Shown here piece by piece: positions 13,107 through 22,812 of a stretch of 64,000 nt of DNA. Location: the NCBI GenBank assembly GCA_963691655.1, contig OY829326.1, positions 41,381,989-41,445,988 on the forward strand. The letters are read 5' to 3'. A model generated the notes under the pieces. It made no database searches, had not been told where the DNA came from, and saw only the letters and a list, made by a program, of their open reading frames with translations. Origin of the DNA: Toxonevra muliebris. Lineage: Eukaryota; Arthropoda; Insecta; Diptera; Pallopteridae. Every line of letters starts with the position of its first letter. Positions within the stretch are counted from its first letter, which is position 1. A program made the translations under genes and the position numbers.

Positions 13107-13124
13107 TTGGTCCTTCGAGCCAAC
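13107..13124 (+). promoter_or_regulatory. Probable tRNA primer-binding site
   Basis: Immediately after the LTR comes TTGGTCCTTCGAGCCAAC. A TGG one base past the LTR end fits pairing with the CCA end of a tRNA primer. The identity of the tRNA was not determined. Confidence 0.65.
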
Positions 13125-13548
13125 CTTGGGCTGGCAACTCTGTTTTTTATTTCTCAACAATAGTTTCACTTTCCATTTTTTTTTTTTCATCGTGTGCACA
13201 TCAATTGAATGCAGTAACGGCGTATTCAGTGCGGTCAGTGAAAAAATAAAAGTATATATTGTGAACTTAATTTAAAACATTTTATCAGCGGTGAAACTAT
13301 TAAAAACATATAGAACCAAATATTTTTGGTGATAAAAACGTTCAAAAACATTTTTTGGTGATAAAATAAAACTATAAAGTGTACGAAATAAAAACGCTGA
13401 GATTTTAAAAAATCTATTTCGACTCCATTGACGCTGCTGCTGCATTTTGCTGTCTACAAATCATAAACTGCTACCAGTTAGCGAAGTCTCAACAACAACA
13501 ATAAACGTAATACATACGCTGTTAATACAATAGAAGACCAACAACGAC

Positions 13549-13595
13549 ATGGAAGTAATTGCATCAGAAGCAAAATTAAGTAAAGGGAAAAAAAC
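13549..13595 (+). CDS. Candidate first coding exon of the BEL spliced ORF
   Basis: ATG at 13549 lies in a good context (ACGACATGG) and is the first ATG after the LTR that opens more than two codons. It encodes 15 residues plus two bases, ending in lysines. The exon ends at a near-consensus donor, AAAC|GTAAGT-like, with GT at 13596-13597. Read unspliced, the frame stops at once (ACG TAA). The frame phase left by this donor matches the acceptor at 20352, so splicing would fuse it to the zinc-knuckle exon at 20353-20776. Whether it is used needs transcript data. The alternative is that it is an untranslated leader exon serving gag. Confidence 0.55.
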
Positions 13596-14851
13596 GTAAG
13601 TTTTGTATTCCATTCCTAATTTTTGTTTAAATATCCGTATATGTGCAAAAATTACAAAACTGTACAAATTTACAAAACAGTTATTTTCAAATTCTAAAGT
13701 ATATAACCCTTATATACAGATCATACATATATATCTACATTTGCGAGCGCAAATTGCAAACGGTAAATCTAACGCAATCACTTTCATATTTTTCTTCACT
13801 CGCTATTCGTTGGTGTTTTTCGTTTATTGTAGCTGACACCCCTGGGTTCAGTGAAGATTACAATCGTGGTGAATTTCGTCTCTATGCCATTCTCTTGATA
13901 TTTCATATCAGATCAAGTGAAATTAATTACCATTATTTTGATTAAAAATTATCTCTATTTGTGCAAAATTCCAAATTGTGCAAAGTGTTTTTTTAATTAT
14001 CTTGCATTATTCATGTTTGGCTTATATACCCAACCAACATTTTAATGTAAAAATATATAGTATTAACAAAAATTCGAATTTATGCCATAAAAATAAATAT
14101 TAAAAGTATTTAAAAGGTAATCAAATATATTATAAACACAAAAGAATACCTTCTTAAGATACACTCGGTATTTTTAAATATAATACCGAAATAAAATCTC
14201 ATTTTATTTGCATATGTTTTTGAATAAATTAAATATTGAAAGAAGTTGTAACAACAATTTATATTCGCTTCTTTATTGTTCATCAACTTTTACATGAAAA
14301 AGTGTCTCGTTCCTTTTTTTTTGTATTGAGGTATACCAAATACCCAATAAACATTGTTAATACCATCATCTTCTTGGTACAAAAGAAGAAGAACCAAAAA
14401 TATTTTTTGTTTTATTTATTATTATAATAAACTAAATATAAAGATCATTTGGAAAGTACAATCTGATTTTATTGTATGTACACATTTTTTTTTTTTTTTT
14501 GCCAATCTTTACTCGAAAAGTTAACTCTTTTATTGGAAAAAAAAGGAGTGAATAACAAACATTTGTTATCACTTCTGTGGTATGCGCCAGATAGTCAAAT
14601 TTTTTTTTAGTTACTCTAATTAAGAATTAAATTTCATAGATCTCTTTGTCGCTTTATACCTTTTTGTCTCTTTACTCAAGTGGACCAGTGAATTATTTTA
14701 ATATTTGCAATTCGGTTTTACTCAGCTGCTTAATCTTTTGTTCCAAGGTTTTAATTTCAATTTTCATTCTCTTTGAATTATTAACACCTTTTAGAACAAC
14801 ACTAATTTTTTTTGTTAAATTGCCCTATATTCGATTTTTTTTGAAGATAAA

Positions 14852-17800
14852 ATGGAACAGAATATCGAAAAAAATCCCAATTCTGATCATGAGCAAGCAA
14901 TGCCATCAATAAAGACTAGGAGCGCTTCGAAATCTCGCGAGCAACCTCCATTTAACCAAAAATCGGCTAAATTCATATTAGAATCCGATAGTTTAAGCCA
15001 ATTGTGTGCAAAATTCAAATCCTGGTCCACAGAAGAGCATACCGAATCTCTATTGAAAATAAAAATGCAAAGTCTTGACAGCAATTGGTCTCGTCTTCAA
15101 CAAGCATTTGAAATCGTTTATTTGACAGATGATAGTGCTTTACCCGAAAAATTCAAAAGAATTGCCAAAGGGAAAATAGACACATGCCAAGACCAATATG
15201 AACAATGCCGAGCGCTTATAATGGATTCACTACTCGTACTGCAGCCTACCACACAGGCCAGTACTTCAGTGGCTAACACATCAGCTACAAATCCATCAAT
15301 AGCACCTGCTCATCGTAGTGATACTCCAAATATTTCTTTAAGTGTACCACCCTGTGACACTGAAGACTTTTATGGAGGATACGAGGAGTGGACTTCCTTT
15401 TGCGATATGTTCACTGCCGTATATATCAATCACCCACGATTAACTCCAGCCCAGAAGCTTTACCATCTCAGGAACAAAACGAAAGGGCAAGCAGGCGGTA
15501 TAGTTAAAAAATATAGTCTATGTGATGAAAATTTTTCATTGGCTTGGGAAGCACTTCGCTCTCGTTACGAAAATAAACGTATGCTTGTTGACACCCAGTT
15601 GCGAATTTTACTTAATTTAAAACAAATTGACTCTGAAAGTAGTGGCGCTATTCAGAAAGTGCAGACTACTATAAATGATTGTTTATCTACTCTTAAATCC
15701 CATGGTGTATCAGTTGACAACTGGGATCCTATTTTAGTTTATATATGCTCGACGAAACTACCAGATGAAACACTTTCCCTCTGGGAGCAATCTTTGAAGT
15801 CACACAAAGATCTACCCACATGGTCCCAAATGAATTCGTTTTTGGATTCACGCTATGAAGTGGTAGAAAGACTAAATAGCATTCGCAATACAAAAACCCG
15901 ATCTTTTACACCATATAAAACACAAAATAAATCTCAATCATTTATAGCCACAAATTCTCTTTCTCCAATTTGTAAATTATGTAGTAAATCTCACGCTTTG
16001 AGACTCTGCCCCAAATTTAAAAAGCTTTCACTTCAGGAAAAAAATAAATTTGTTAAACAAAATAATTATTGTCTTAATTGCTTGGCCTTTTCACATACGA
16101 GAAACAATTGTACTAGCGTAAATTCGTGCAGGTTTTGCAAACAGCAGCATCACTCCATGCTATGTTTTTCCAATTCTCAAGGTCAATTGCAACAAACAAG
16201 AGGTACAAGCAACCCAGCTCAAAATAAAGATACGTTTGCTAACCCGAAAGCAACTACATCTTTACATTCTGATTCCTCAAAGCTAAACAGCATATTCAGG
16301 AATAATGGATCTCAGCAATTTGATGAACAACCTTGTTCATCCAAAAGTCTGGAGAACACAAGTGTTCACACTCATCACTCTCACAATGCAGAAAAAATTG
16401 TTCTTCCGACAGCAATAGTACACATTGAATATTTAGGAGAAGTCTTTGCAGTTCGAGCTCTCATAGATCAAGGCTCGCAAAGAACTTTCGTTTCGGAAAA
16501 AATTCAACAACGACTGCGACTTCCTACGCAGAATTGTCATCATACCATCTCAGGTATGGGTGGTAAAGTTGTTGAATTGTCTCAAAAAACTTGCGCGTTC
16601 ACTCTCGTGTCGAAAAAACGAAATTTTAAAATTGAAGCTACCGCGATTGTCTTACGCAAATTAACTAATCTACTTCCATCAGCTAATTTCGTAAACCTCA
16701 ACCTACTCGAAGTTGCAGATTTAGAGTTAGCTGACCCCAACTTTTATAAATCAGCACAAGTAGATTTGTTAATCGGTAGTGATATAATTCCAAATATCTT
16801 AACTGAAGGCATTCGTCATAATGTGTTTGGCAGTCTCATTGCTCAAAATTCGGTGTTTGGTTGGTTCCTTAGTGGACCACTCAAGTCTGCTCCAGTTCTC
16901 TCATTCTCCACAATGGTTTCCAATCAAAGTGATGATCCTCTTAATTCACTATTAAAACAATTCTGGGAGCAAGAAGAGATCTCTCTATCTCATCAACTCT
17001 CAGATGAAGATATATATTGTGAGGACCTCTATAAGTCTACAACTTCGAGGCTATCCGACGGTCGCTATAAGGTTAAATTACCTTTTAAAAAAGAGTTTCC
17101 CAAATCTATAGCTCTGGGCTCATCTCGAGCAAATGCGATAAGTCAATATATACGGGTAGAGCAGACATTGAGGAAAAAACCAGAACTGGAGAAAACTTAC
17201 ACAGAAGTTTTACTCGAATATTTAAGTTTGAACCATATGACTCTTGCATCAGCAAAAGAAGTGTCAGTTGACCAAAAATTTATATCATTTTATTTACCCC
17301 ATCACGCGGTAGTAAAACCCGAAAGTACTTCCACAAAAGTACGTGTTGTGTTTAATGCCTCTAAACCTTCAAATTCAGGGTACTCACTAAATGATGTCCT
17401 TTGTGTAGGCCCTACCCTACAAGCTGATTTGATGACTGTCATTTTGAGATGGCGCACATACCAGTTTGTATTCACAGGGGACATCGAAAAAATGTATAGA
17501 CAGATACTTGTTCACGAAGACGATACCTCTTATCAAAGAATCGTGTTCAGGAAAACTCCACAATCTGTCATCCAAGACTTCGAACTGAAAACTGTCACTT
17601 TCGGTTTGAATTGTGCTCCTTATTTAGCAATAAGAACAATACACCAACTAGCTGAGGATGTTAAAAACTCATACCCACGAGCATCTCAAATCTTACGTCA
17701 TGAAGCTTACGTTGATGATATATTGTCTGGCGGTTACACTATACCTTCAGCACAAGAAGCACAATCCCAAGTTATAAAGGCACTAGATTCTGCAAAAATG

Positions 17801-20254
17801 CCTTTGAAAAAACTAACAGCAAATCACCCTGACTTGCTACAAAATATTCCAAAAGAAAATCAGCTCAACTCTGATTTCTTGCGCTTTCAATACTCTAGCT
17901 CAACGAAAACATTGGGCATACGTTGGAACGCGTTAACTGACTCTTTCAGTTACACAGTAGACCCCTTAATCTCGACAAAGGCTACCACAAAACGCCAAAT
18001 CCTTTCTACTGTGGCAAAACTTTTTGACCCGGCAGGCTGGCTTTCGCCCATAATTGTTCCAGCCAAAATTCTTATGCAACAGCTATGGCTAGATGGAACA
18101 GACTGGGATGAATGTGTAAAAGCACTATCGCTACACAAATGGAACCAGTTTATTGAAAACTTACACTTTATTAGTGAAATCAAAATTCCACGTTGGCTTC
18201 ATTACAACCCTGAGAATGAAGTACAAATACACGGATTTTGCGACGCATCAGAAAAAGCGTACAGCGCTGTTCTCTATATGCGCACACGCTCCTCTCAGAA
18301 CGAAATTTTTTCCCATCTGATTGTGTCGAAAGGAAAAGTAGCTCCCCTACAAACAGTCAGTCTTCCACGGCTCGAATTGTGTGGGGCGGTATTACTTTCC
18401 AAATTAGTAAAAACAGTTCTACCACAACTGGCACTAGATCGATATGAACTCTTCCTATGGAGTGATTCTACCATTGTTCTCGCGTGGCTAGAAAAACCCC
18501 CTTGCACCTGGAAGACCTACGTAGCCAATAGAATTTCTCAAATTCTCCAAAATGTTGGCAATACTAGGTGGCGACATGTCGCTTCAAATGAAAACCCAGC
18601 TGATCTTGGTACCAGAGGTTGCAAACCACAAGAATTACTTCTACATTCTTTGTGGTGGCAAGGACCTCATTGGCTCAGTCAAAACTCAAAAGAGTGGCCT
18701 CACTCTGACCCCCCCAAGTCACCGTCGCTCGAAAGGCGGAAAGTAGACACTTTACACATTTCTACGGAAAAATTTGATGTCCTCGAAAGATTTTCCTCTT
18801 GGTCTAAAGCTCTTCGAGTGATTTCATACGTTTTTCGGTTTTTCCACCAATTAAATAAGGTAAACCGTAAAAAACACCCCATTTTACTCTCTCAGAAGGA
18901 AGTAAGTGATACAAAAATAAGACTTATAATACTATCCCAGCATTGTCACTATCCTGATGAGTATGATAGGTTACTCAATTCTAAACCTATCAAGAAAACT
19001 AGCTCTCTGCTACCCTTGAATCCCTTTTTGGATCAACACAAAATAATGAGAGTGAATGGTCGTCTAGCCAATTCAGCTCTCTCTTACTGTGAACGTCATC
19101 CCATTATTTTACATGAAGCATCCAGCTTCACCAAACTACTCATCGACTTCCTACATACCGAATTGCTTCACGCAGAACACCAGCTGCTAATTCGTATGGT
19201 TCGTCAGGAATATTTCGTTCCACGATTGAAGTCTAAAGTTAAAAAATGTATTCTTCAATGCAAAGTTTGTACTCTACACAAACAAAATATGCGTTCGCAA
19301 ATGATGGCAGCACTGCCACCCGAGCGCTGCACTTTTTCACTTCCATTTACATATGCAGGCGTCGACTTTGCAGGCCCTTTTCAAATAAAGTCGTCACCCC
19401 TCCGTCGAGCAGCCTTTCTCAAAGCATATGTTTGTGTTTTTGTATGTTTTTCTACCAAAGCCGTGCATCTAGAGTTATGCTCGGATCTGTCCACAGCAGC
19501 ATTTCGTGCCGCATTTGCTCGTTTTGTGGGCAGACGAGGACTCCCCAAACAGATGAGATCGGACAATGGTCGAAATTTTGTAGGTGCCGATCGACTGCTT
19601 CTCAAAGAGTTTAAACTGTTTTTACAAGCTACCTCGGACGATATTTCCCGGAAATATGCAGCTCACGGCTTTGAATGGCGGTTCTCCCCTCCAGGTGCTC
19701 CTCACATGGGTGGCTTATGGGAAGCCGCTGTGAAAAGTTTTAAAATTCATCTCAAAAAAGTGGCTGCTAATCACAAATTCTCATGGGAAGAGTTTGAGAC
19801 ACTTCTGATTCGCATAGAAGCGGTTCTCAATTCACGACCATTATCCCCAATATCCGAAAGACCAGATGAACTGATAGCTTTGACTCCAGCTCATTTCCTT
19901 CGTGGTGCTCCGCTACTCGCGTTACCAGAACCAGCTTCGCACGATCTCTCCTTAGCCAACCGATGGGAAAAACTAAAAATTCTTCAACATCAATTTAGTA
20001 TACGATGGAAGGAAGAATACCTCAAAGAGCTACACAAAAGGCATAAGTGGCAGCATCCCAAACGTAACGTCTTAGAAGGTGACTTGGTAGTCATCAAAGA
20101 TGAATTGCTGCCTCCCACTGAATGGCGGTTAGGTCGAATTATAAAGCTTCATCCCGGTAAAGATGGTAAAGTGCGTGTAGCGAACATACACACCCAAAAC
20201 GGTCTTCTCACTCGTCCTATTGTCAAATTATGTGTACTTCCGACTACATCGTAA
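14852..20254 (+). CDS. gag-pol: BEL/Pao Gag-Pol polyprotein (1800 aa)
   Basis: This encodes the structural and replication polyprotein of the retrotransposon, which acts in cytoplasmic particles and then in the nucleus at integration. Domains in order: a Gag DUF1759-type region (about 165-310, containing GYEEWTSF); three zinc knuckles (about 374-441, CxxC/H/C forms); a DUF1758-type retropepsin with the aspartate of L-I-D-Q-G-S at 539; a reverse transcriptase with D877 and the Y-V-D-D box at 953-956; an RNase H with D1131 and D1205; an H2C2 zinc-binding integrase N-terminus (about 1390-1450); an integrase core with D1505, D1571 and E1624; and a DUF5641-type C-terminal region (about 1695-1790). 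There are no stops or frameshifts, and gag and pol are in one frame, as is usual for BEL/Pao. The ATG at 14852 has an A at -3 and precedes the first Gag motif. Confidence 0.97.
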   Translation: MEQNIEKNPNSDHEQAMPSIKTRSASKSREQPPFNQKSAKFILESDSLSQLCAKFKSWSTEEHTESLLKIKMQSLDSNWSRLQQAFEIVYLTDDSALPEKFKRIAKGKIDTCQDQYEQCRALIMDSLLVLQPTTQASTSVANTSATNPSIAPAHRSDTPNISLSVPPCDTEDFYGGYEEWTSFCDMFTAVYINHPRLTPAQKLYHLRNKTKGQAGGIVKKYSLCDENFSLAWEALRSRYENKRMLVDTQLRILLNLKQIDSESSGAIQKVQTTINDCLSTLKSHGVSVDNWDPILVYICSTKLPDETLSLWEQSLKSHKDLPTWSQMNSFLDSRYEVVERLNSIRNTKTRSFTPYKTQNKSQSFIATNSLSPICKLCSKSHALRLCPKFKKLSLQEKNKFVKQNNYCLNCLAFSHTRNNCTSVNSCRFCKQQHHSMLCFSNSQGQLQQTRGTSNPAQNKDTFANPKATTSLHSDSSKLNSIFRNNGSQQFDEQPCSSKSLENTSVHTHHSHNAEKIVLPTAIVHIEYLGEVFAVRALIDQGSQRTFVSEKIQQRLRLPTQNCHHTISGMGGKVVELSQKTCAFTLVSKKRNFKIEATAIVLRKLTNLLPSANFVNLNLLEVADLELADPNFYKSAQVDLLIGSDIIPNILTEGIRHNVFGSLIAQNSVFGWFLSGPLKSAPVLSFSTMVSNQSDDPLNSLLKQFWEQEEISLSHQLSDEDIYCEDLYKSTTSRLSDGRYKVKLPFKKEFPKSIALGSSRANAISQYIRVEQTLRKKPELEKTYTEVLLEYLSLNHMTLASAKEVSVDQKFISFYLPHHAVVKPESTSTKVRVVFNASKPSNSGYSLNDVLCVGPTLQADLMTVILRWRTYQFVFTGDIEKMYRQILVHEDDTSYQRIVFRKTPQSVIQDFELKTVTFGLNCAPYLAIRTIHQLAEDVKNSYPRASQILRHEAYVDDILSGGYTIPSAQEAQSQVIKALDSAKMPLKKLTANHPDLLQNIPKENQLNSDFLRFQYSSSTKTLGIRWNALTDSFSYTVDPLISTKATTKRQILSTVAKLFDPAGWLSPIIVPAKILMQQLWLDGTDWDECVKALSLHKWNQFIENLHFISEIKIPRWLHYNPENEVQIHGFCDASEKAYSAVLYMRTRSSQNEIFSHLIVSKGKVAPLQTVSLPRLELCGAVLLSKLVKTVLPQLALDRYELFLWSDSTIVLAWLEKPPCTWKTYVANRISQILQNVGNTRWRHVASNENPADLGTRGCKPQELLLHSLWWQGPHWLSQNSKEWPHSDPPKSPSLERRKVDTLHISTEKFDVLERFSSWSKALRVISYVFRFFHQLNKVNRKKHPILLSQKEVSDTKIRLIILSQHCHYPDEYDRLLNSKPIKKTSSLLPLNPFLDQHKIMRVNGRLANSALSYCERHPIILHEASSFTKLLIDFLHTELLHAEHQLLIRMVRQEYFVPRLKSKVKKCILQCKVCTLHKQNMRSQMMAALPPERCTFSLPFTYAGVDFAGPFQIKSSPLRRAAFLKAYVCVFVCFSTKAVHLELCSDLSTAAFRAAFARFVGRRGLPKQMRSDNGRNFVGADRLLLKEFKLFLQATSDDISRKYAAHGFEWRFSPPGAPHMGGLWEAAVKSFKIHLKKVAANHKFSWEEFETLLIRIEAVLNSRPLSPISERPDELIALTPAHFLRGAPLLALPEPASHDLSLANRWEKLKILQHQFSIRWKEEYLKELHKRHKWQHPKRNVLEGDLVVIKDELLPPTEWRLGRIIKLHPGKDGKVRVANIHTQNGLLTRPIVKLCVLPTTS

Positions 20255-20352
20255 TTTTCTCTCTTAATGTTGAGGGTTACATACTCTCTGTATATGTATC
20301 CTCATCTTAAAAATCCACAAAAACTAATTCCTTTTTTGTGTTATCATTACAG
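20255..20352 (+). promoter_or_regulatory. 3' splice site after pol (AG at 20351-20352)
   Basis: Between the gag-pol stop and the third ORF lies a pyrimidine-rich stretch that ends TTTTTTGTGTTATCATTACAG. This is a good polypyrimidine tract followed by a CAG acceptor. Joined to the donor at 13596, the reading frame is maintained. A plain intergenic spacer in a compact retroelement would not be expected to look like this. Confidence 0.6.
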
Positions 20353-20776
20353 GGCACGTGAACGCGATCCAGCGCTACATCAGTGTCAATTGTGCAAAAG
20401 ATTTCATCCACTCCGGTTCTGCAAACTGTTCCGATCTATGGAGCCATCTACACGAAAACAAGCAGCAAAGGACAATGGATATTGTACCAACTGCCTTGCC
20501 AGATCTCACAGGGTGGAGAAGTGCACCTCCGAAAAGGCTTGTCGAAAATGCAATTTGGCTCATCACACGCTCTTGCACGTTGCGCGCCAAAATGCAGCAG
20601 GCAAAGATGCGTATCATAGAGGGCAACGGTCGAAGAAACGGAAGCAAAATGCAGTTAATGGCCCCAACAGATCTGATTTGCGTGCTCGGGTATTACTCAA
20701 CACCGCTTTGCAGACATTAGTGCAGCTGCAGAAAACCTGGACTGTTGCACCCGTGCAAGGCCGGCGCAATGTTTAA
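20353..20776 (+). CDS. Third ORF of the BEL element: basic zinc-knuckle protein exon
   Basis: This is the coding segment downstream of pol. The continuous frame opens at 20267 with an ATG inside the apparent intron, but the recognisable protein starts at the acceptor. It carries a zinc array: C-x2-C-x3-H-x4-C (first Cys codon at 20384), then C-x2-C-x4-H-x4-C, then C-x2-C-x3-H-H-x3-H. Spacing and order match the knuckles inside Gag (residues 374-441), except that the last cysteine is a histidine here. A lysine/arginine-rich stretch follows, and then a tail ending at a TAA that lies at LTR bases 5-7. Spliced to 13549-13595 it would be about 156 residues. A nucleic-acid-binding accessory role is inferred. 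It is not an envelope gene: no signal peptide or membrane segment is present. Confidence 0.65.
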
Positions 20777-21107
20777 CTTAAGGAGTTAAACTTTATTTTG
20801 TTTAATTGAATTTTGAATTTTTATATGGGTAACACCCTTTGTTTCTTATATCCTACATCAACACAGATGTTTTGCTGAATTATATAGATTTAAATGTTGA
20901 AGGCAGCGAGATGTGCTCGGCGCCTATACAGTAAATTAATTATTATTATATTCCTAACTTCCAAAAGGAACGCATCAAAGCACCTCTAGCTTTGATCCCA
21001 ATTATACTTGTAATTATTTTGGATTCTTACTATAATTAAAAATTATCAAACGAAATTCAAAGTCTCTTTTTTGTTATTTAATTTCAAACCAATCTAAGTT
21101 TGAAACA
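20770..21107 (+). repeat. 3' LTR of BEL element
   Basis: 338 bp, apparently identical to the 5' LTR. The stop codon of the third ORF lies in its first seven bases. No obvious polypurine tract precedes it. Confidence 0.97.
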
Positions 21108-21112
21108 CTTTC
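21108..21112. repeat. Target-site duplication (CTTTC), right
   Basis: This exactly repeats 12764-12768. It confirms that the element inserted as a unit and has not recombined. Confidence 0.95.
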
Positions 21113-22630
21113 AATCAGATGCTTCAAAACTAACCTATATTTTCCATAAAACTTGTTTTGATTCACTAAAAAGAGCCCCATAAAAAATATGCGCAAAAAA
21201 AAATACTGGAGCCATTACATCCCAACCCAAAAAAGCCGGAGTGTTTTTAAGCACCTATGCATGAAAATGCACTTCTCATTACTACGGTGCCGTAACATTT
21301 TATTTCCCGACATTTACGCTTGATTGTCATCATCATCATTGTTATCATGAACTTTGAAAATTGTAGAAAAAAAAAACTTAAAAACATTTCAAAAAAAAAA
21401 AAAAAAAAAAAGTAAATGCGAATTTATAGCAATTCAGATTTAATTTTCATTTCATATTTGCACTTTTCTCTTGATTTTTCATTTTATTTTCCACATTCAT
21501 AAACTTTAAACAAATACATAATAAAATAAAATGTGTACATATTCTTTATAAATTAAGTTAAACTGCAGCATTTAACAGCATTCAAATGAAACACGTTTAT
21601 ATCAAATTAAACTCTTTATCGCAGCATTAAGTGATCGTAAACACTATTTTTATTTTTATTATTAAATTTTCCTATACACTACACTACACAACACTACACT
21701 GTGTATAAATATGGTACATTTTAAAATAACTTTAATAACAGGAAAATAAAAAATAAATGCACATATACCATACTGGATATGTACTGTAGATATGGCAATA
21801 CTGGCGTTGGTTGTTTGGATGGCTGGCAATATGGCAGGTTGGTTGTCTGCCTGGCTGGTTGATTCGTTGGTTGGTTAAGTTCAAACGTTGCAAAAAAAAA
21901 GGAAAACAGAAAAAAAAAAAACAAACGAACGAATCTAAAAGTCAACTTTTCTATATTACAACAACATGGTATATGCATACCTACATAGTAAGTATAGCAT
22001 CGCCGTTCTACAGTAGTGGCAGCAGTGGTAGTAGTGGCAATGGCTGTGACCATGCAATGTAACGGGTATGGAAATCAGTCGTCTATAAATTATATCCGTT
22101 CCAAATTGAAACGCGCGTTAAAATGCAGTTAACTTTTTTATTTTTACTTTTATTTTTTTTTTTCACTACATATTAGAATTTTTAGCGTAGAGTATGAGGA
22201 AGTGTATGTATGGATGTTTATAGTTGTATAGCAGTACAGAGGAAGTATGGAGAAAGGTGTGCAGGGAGTTTTGAGTTTGGGAGGCGGTGGCGGCCGGCAT
22301 GTTGAAAACTAGGATGCGATAAAAACGGAAGAAAAGCACATTAAAGGAAGGAAGACGCGCAACGTCTGACATGAATGTTTAAAAACGAATGGGTGTTTTT
22401 TTTTTCGGTTGGCTTTTATGCATATAAAAATATACTGGGTGTGCATATAGACATATTTATAATTTAAGATAGTCTGTGGCAACCATTCGTAGAAAGTGTT
22501 AGGAAAATAAAAGGCTCATAATCATATCGGTTTTTGAATATCCAAATGGAGTTACATATATCAATGAAGTATTTGAACAGTAGAGACAAGAGAATGTTCT
22601 TTATGTGCTTAACAACTTTGCTCCAGACAT
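21113..22630. other. Non-coding interval
   Basis: No gene recognised. It contains poly-A tracts near 21395 and 21890-21920, CTGG/TTGG-rich short repeats near 21800-21880 and AGTGGTAGTGGC-like repeats near 22015-22040. Confidence 0.5.
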
Positions 22631-22812
22631 CAAATTCGTTTCTGCTGAAATAAAGAAATTTCCTAATAGCCCCTAAAGACCCCATTTTACCAAATTCAGG
22701 TCCATATTGTGGGAGAACTAGATGTGATGGAGAAAAATTGAGTACGCAGTCATAATTAGCAATCTTAAATTACTGTAAAACATGAAGTTGAAATTCTGTT
22801 GCATTGTGTTTT
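22631..22812 (+). repeat. Dispersed repeat, copy B
   Basis: Diverged copy of 2507-2680, with a small insertion after GAAATAAAGAAATTTCC. Both copies end near a TTGAAAATTTG/TTGAAATTCTG segment. The class is unknown. Confidence 0.6.

Larger units (their letters stand above)
13107..14851 (+). other. Long untranslated leader of the BEL element
   Basis: The leader is 1,745 nt, long for a retroelement that must deliver ribosomes to the gag ATG at 14852. Downstream of the LTR the first ATG (13209) is a two-codon frame. The next is 13549, which opens a coding exon ending in a splice donor. Many ATGs follow between 13600 and 14850. Candidate acceptors are a T-tract plus TAG ending at 13832 and a longer T-tract plus TAG ending at 14610. 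Leader splicing, or an internal mechanism to reach gag, is likely; this is inference. Confidence 0.7.
12769..21107 (+). mobile_element. Intact BEL/Pao LTR retrotransposon (8,339 bp)
   Basis: The element runs LTR - primer site - long leader - gag-pol - spliced-type third ORF - LTR. Both LTRs are 338 bp, begin TG, end CA, and appear identical base for base at a constant offset of 8,001. A perfect 5-bp duplication (CTTTC) flanks it. The 1800-codon gag-pol frame is open and keeps its catalytic motifs, so the copy is recent and potentially active. The domain order (gag, zinc knuckles, protease, reverse transcriptase, RNase H, integrase, DUF5641-type tail) and the 5-bp TSD place it in BEL/Pao rather than Ty3/gypsy or Ty1/copia. 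It is the only element in the window with an undamaged coding region. Confidence 0.97.

Noticed and set aside
19246..19614. 122-codon plus-strand frame and other long frames inside 14852-20254
   Set aside because: They are overlapping shadows of the gag-pol frame with no domain signal of their own.
20267..20352. Use of the ATG at 20267 as the real start of the third ORF
   Set aside because: The 28 codons before the splice acceptor look like intron sequence (T-rich, no domain). The zinc-knuckle homology begins after the acceptor. A ribosome would also have to reinitiate after a 1800-codon frame.
20353..20776. Third ORF as an envelope gene
   Set aside because: It has no signal peptide, no membrane segment and no glycosylation-rich ectodomain; the visible motifs are zinc knuckles.
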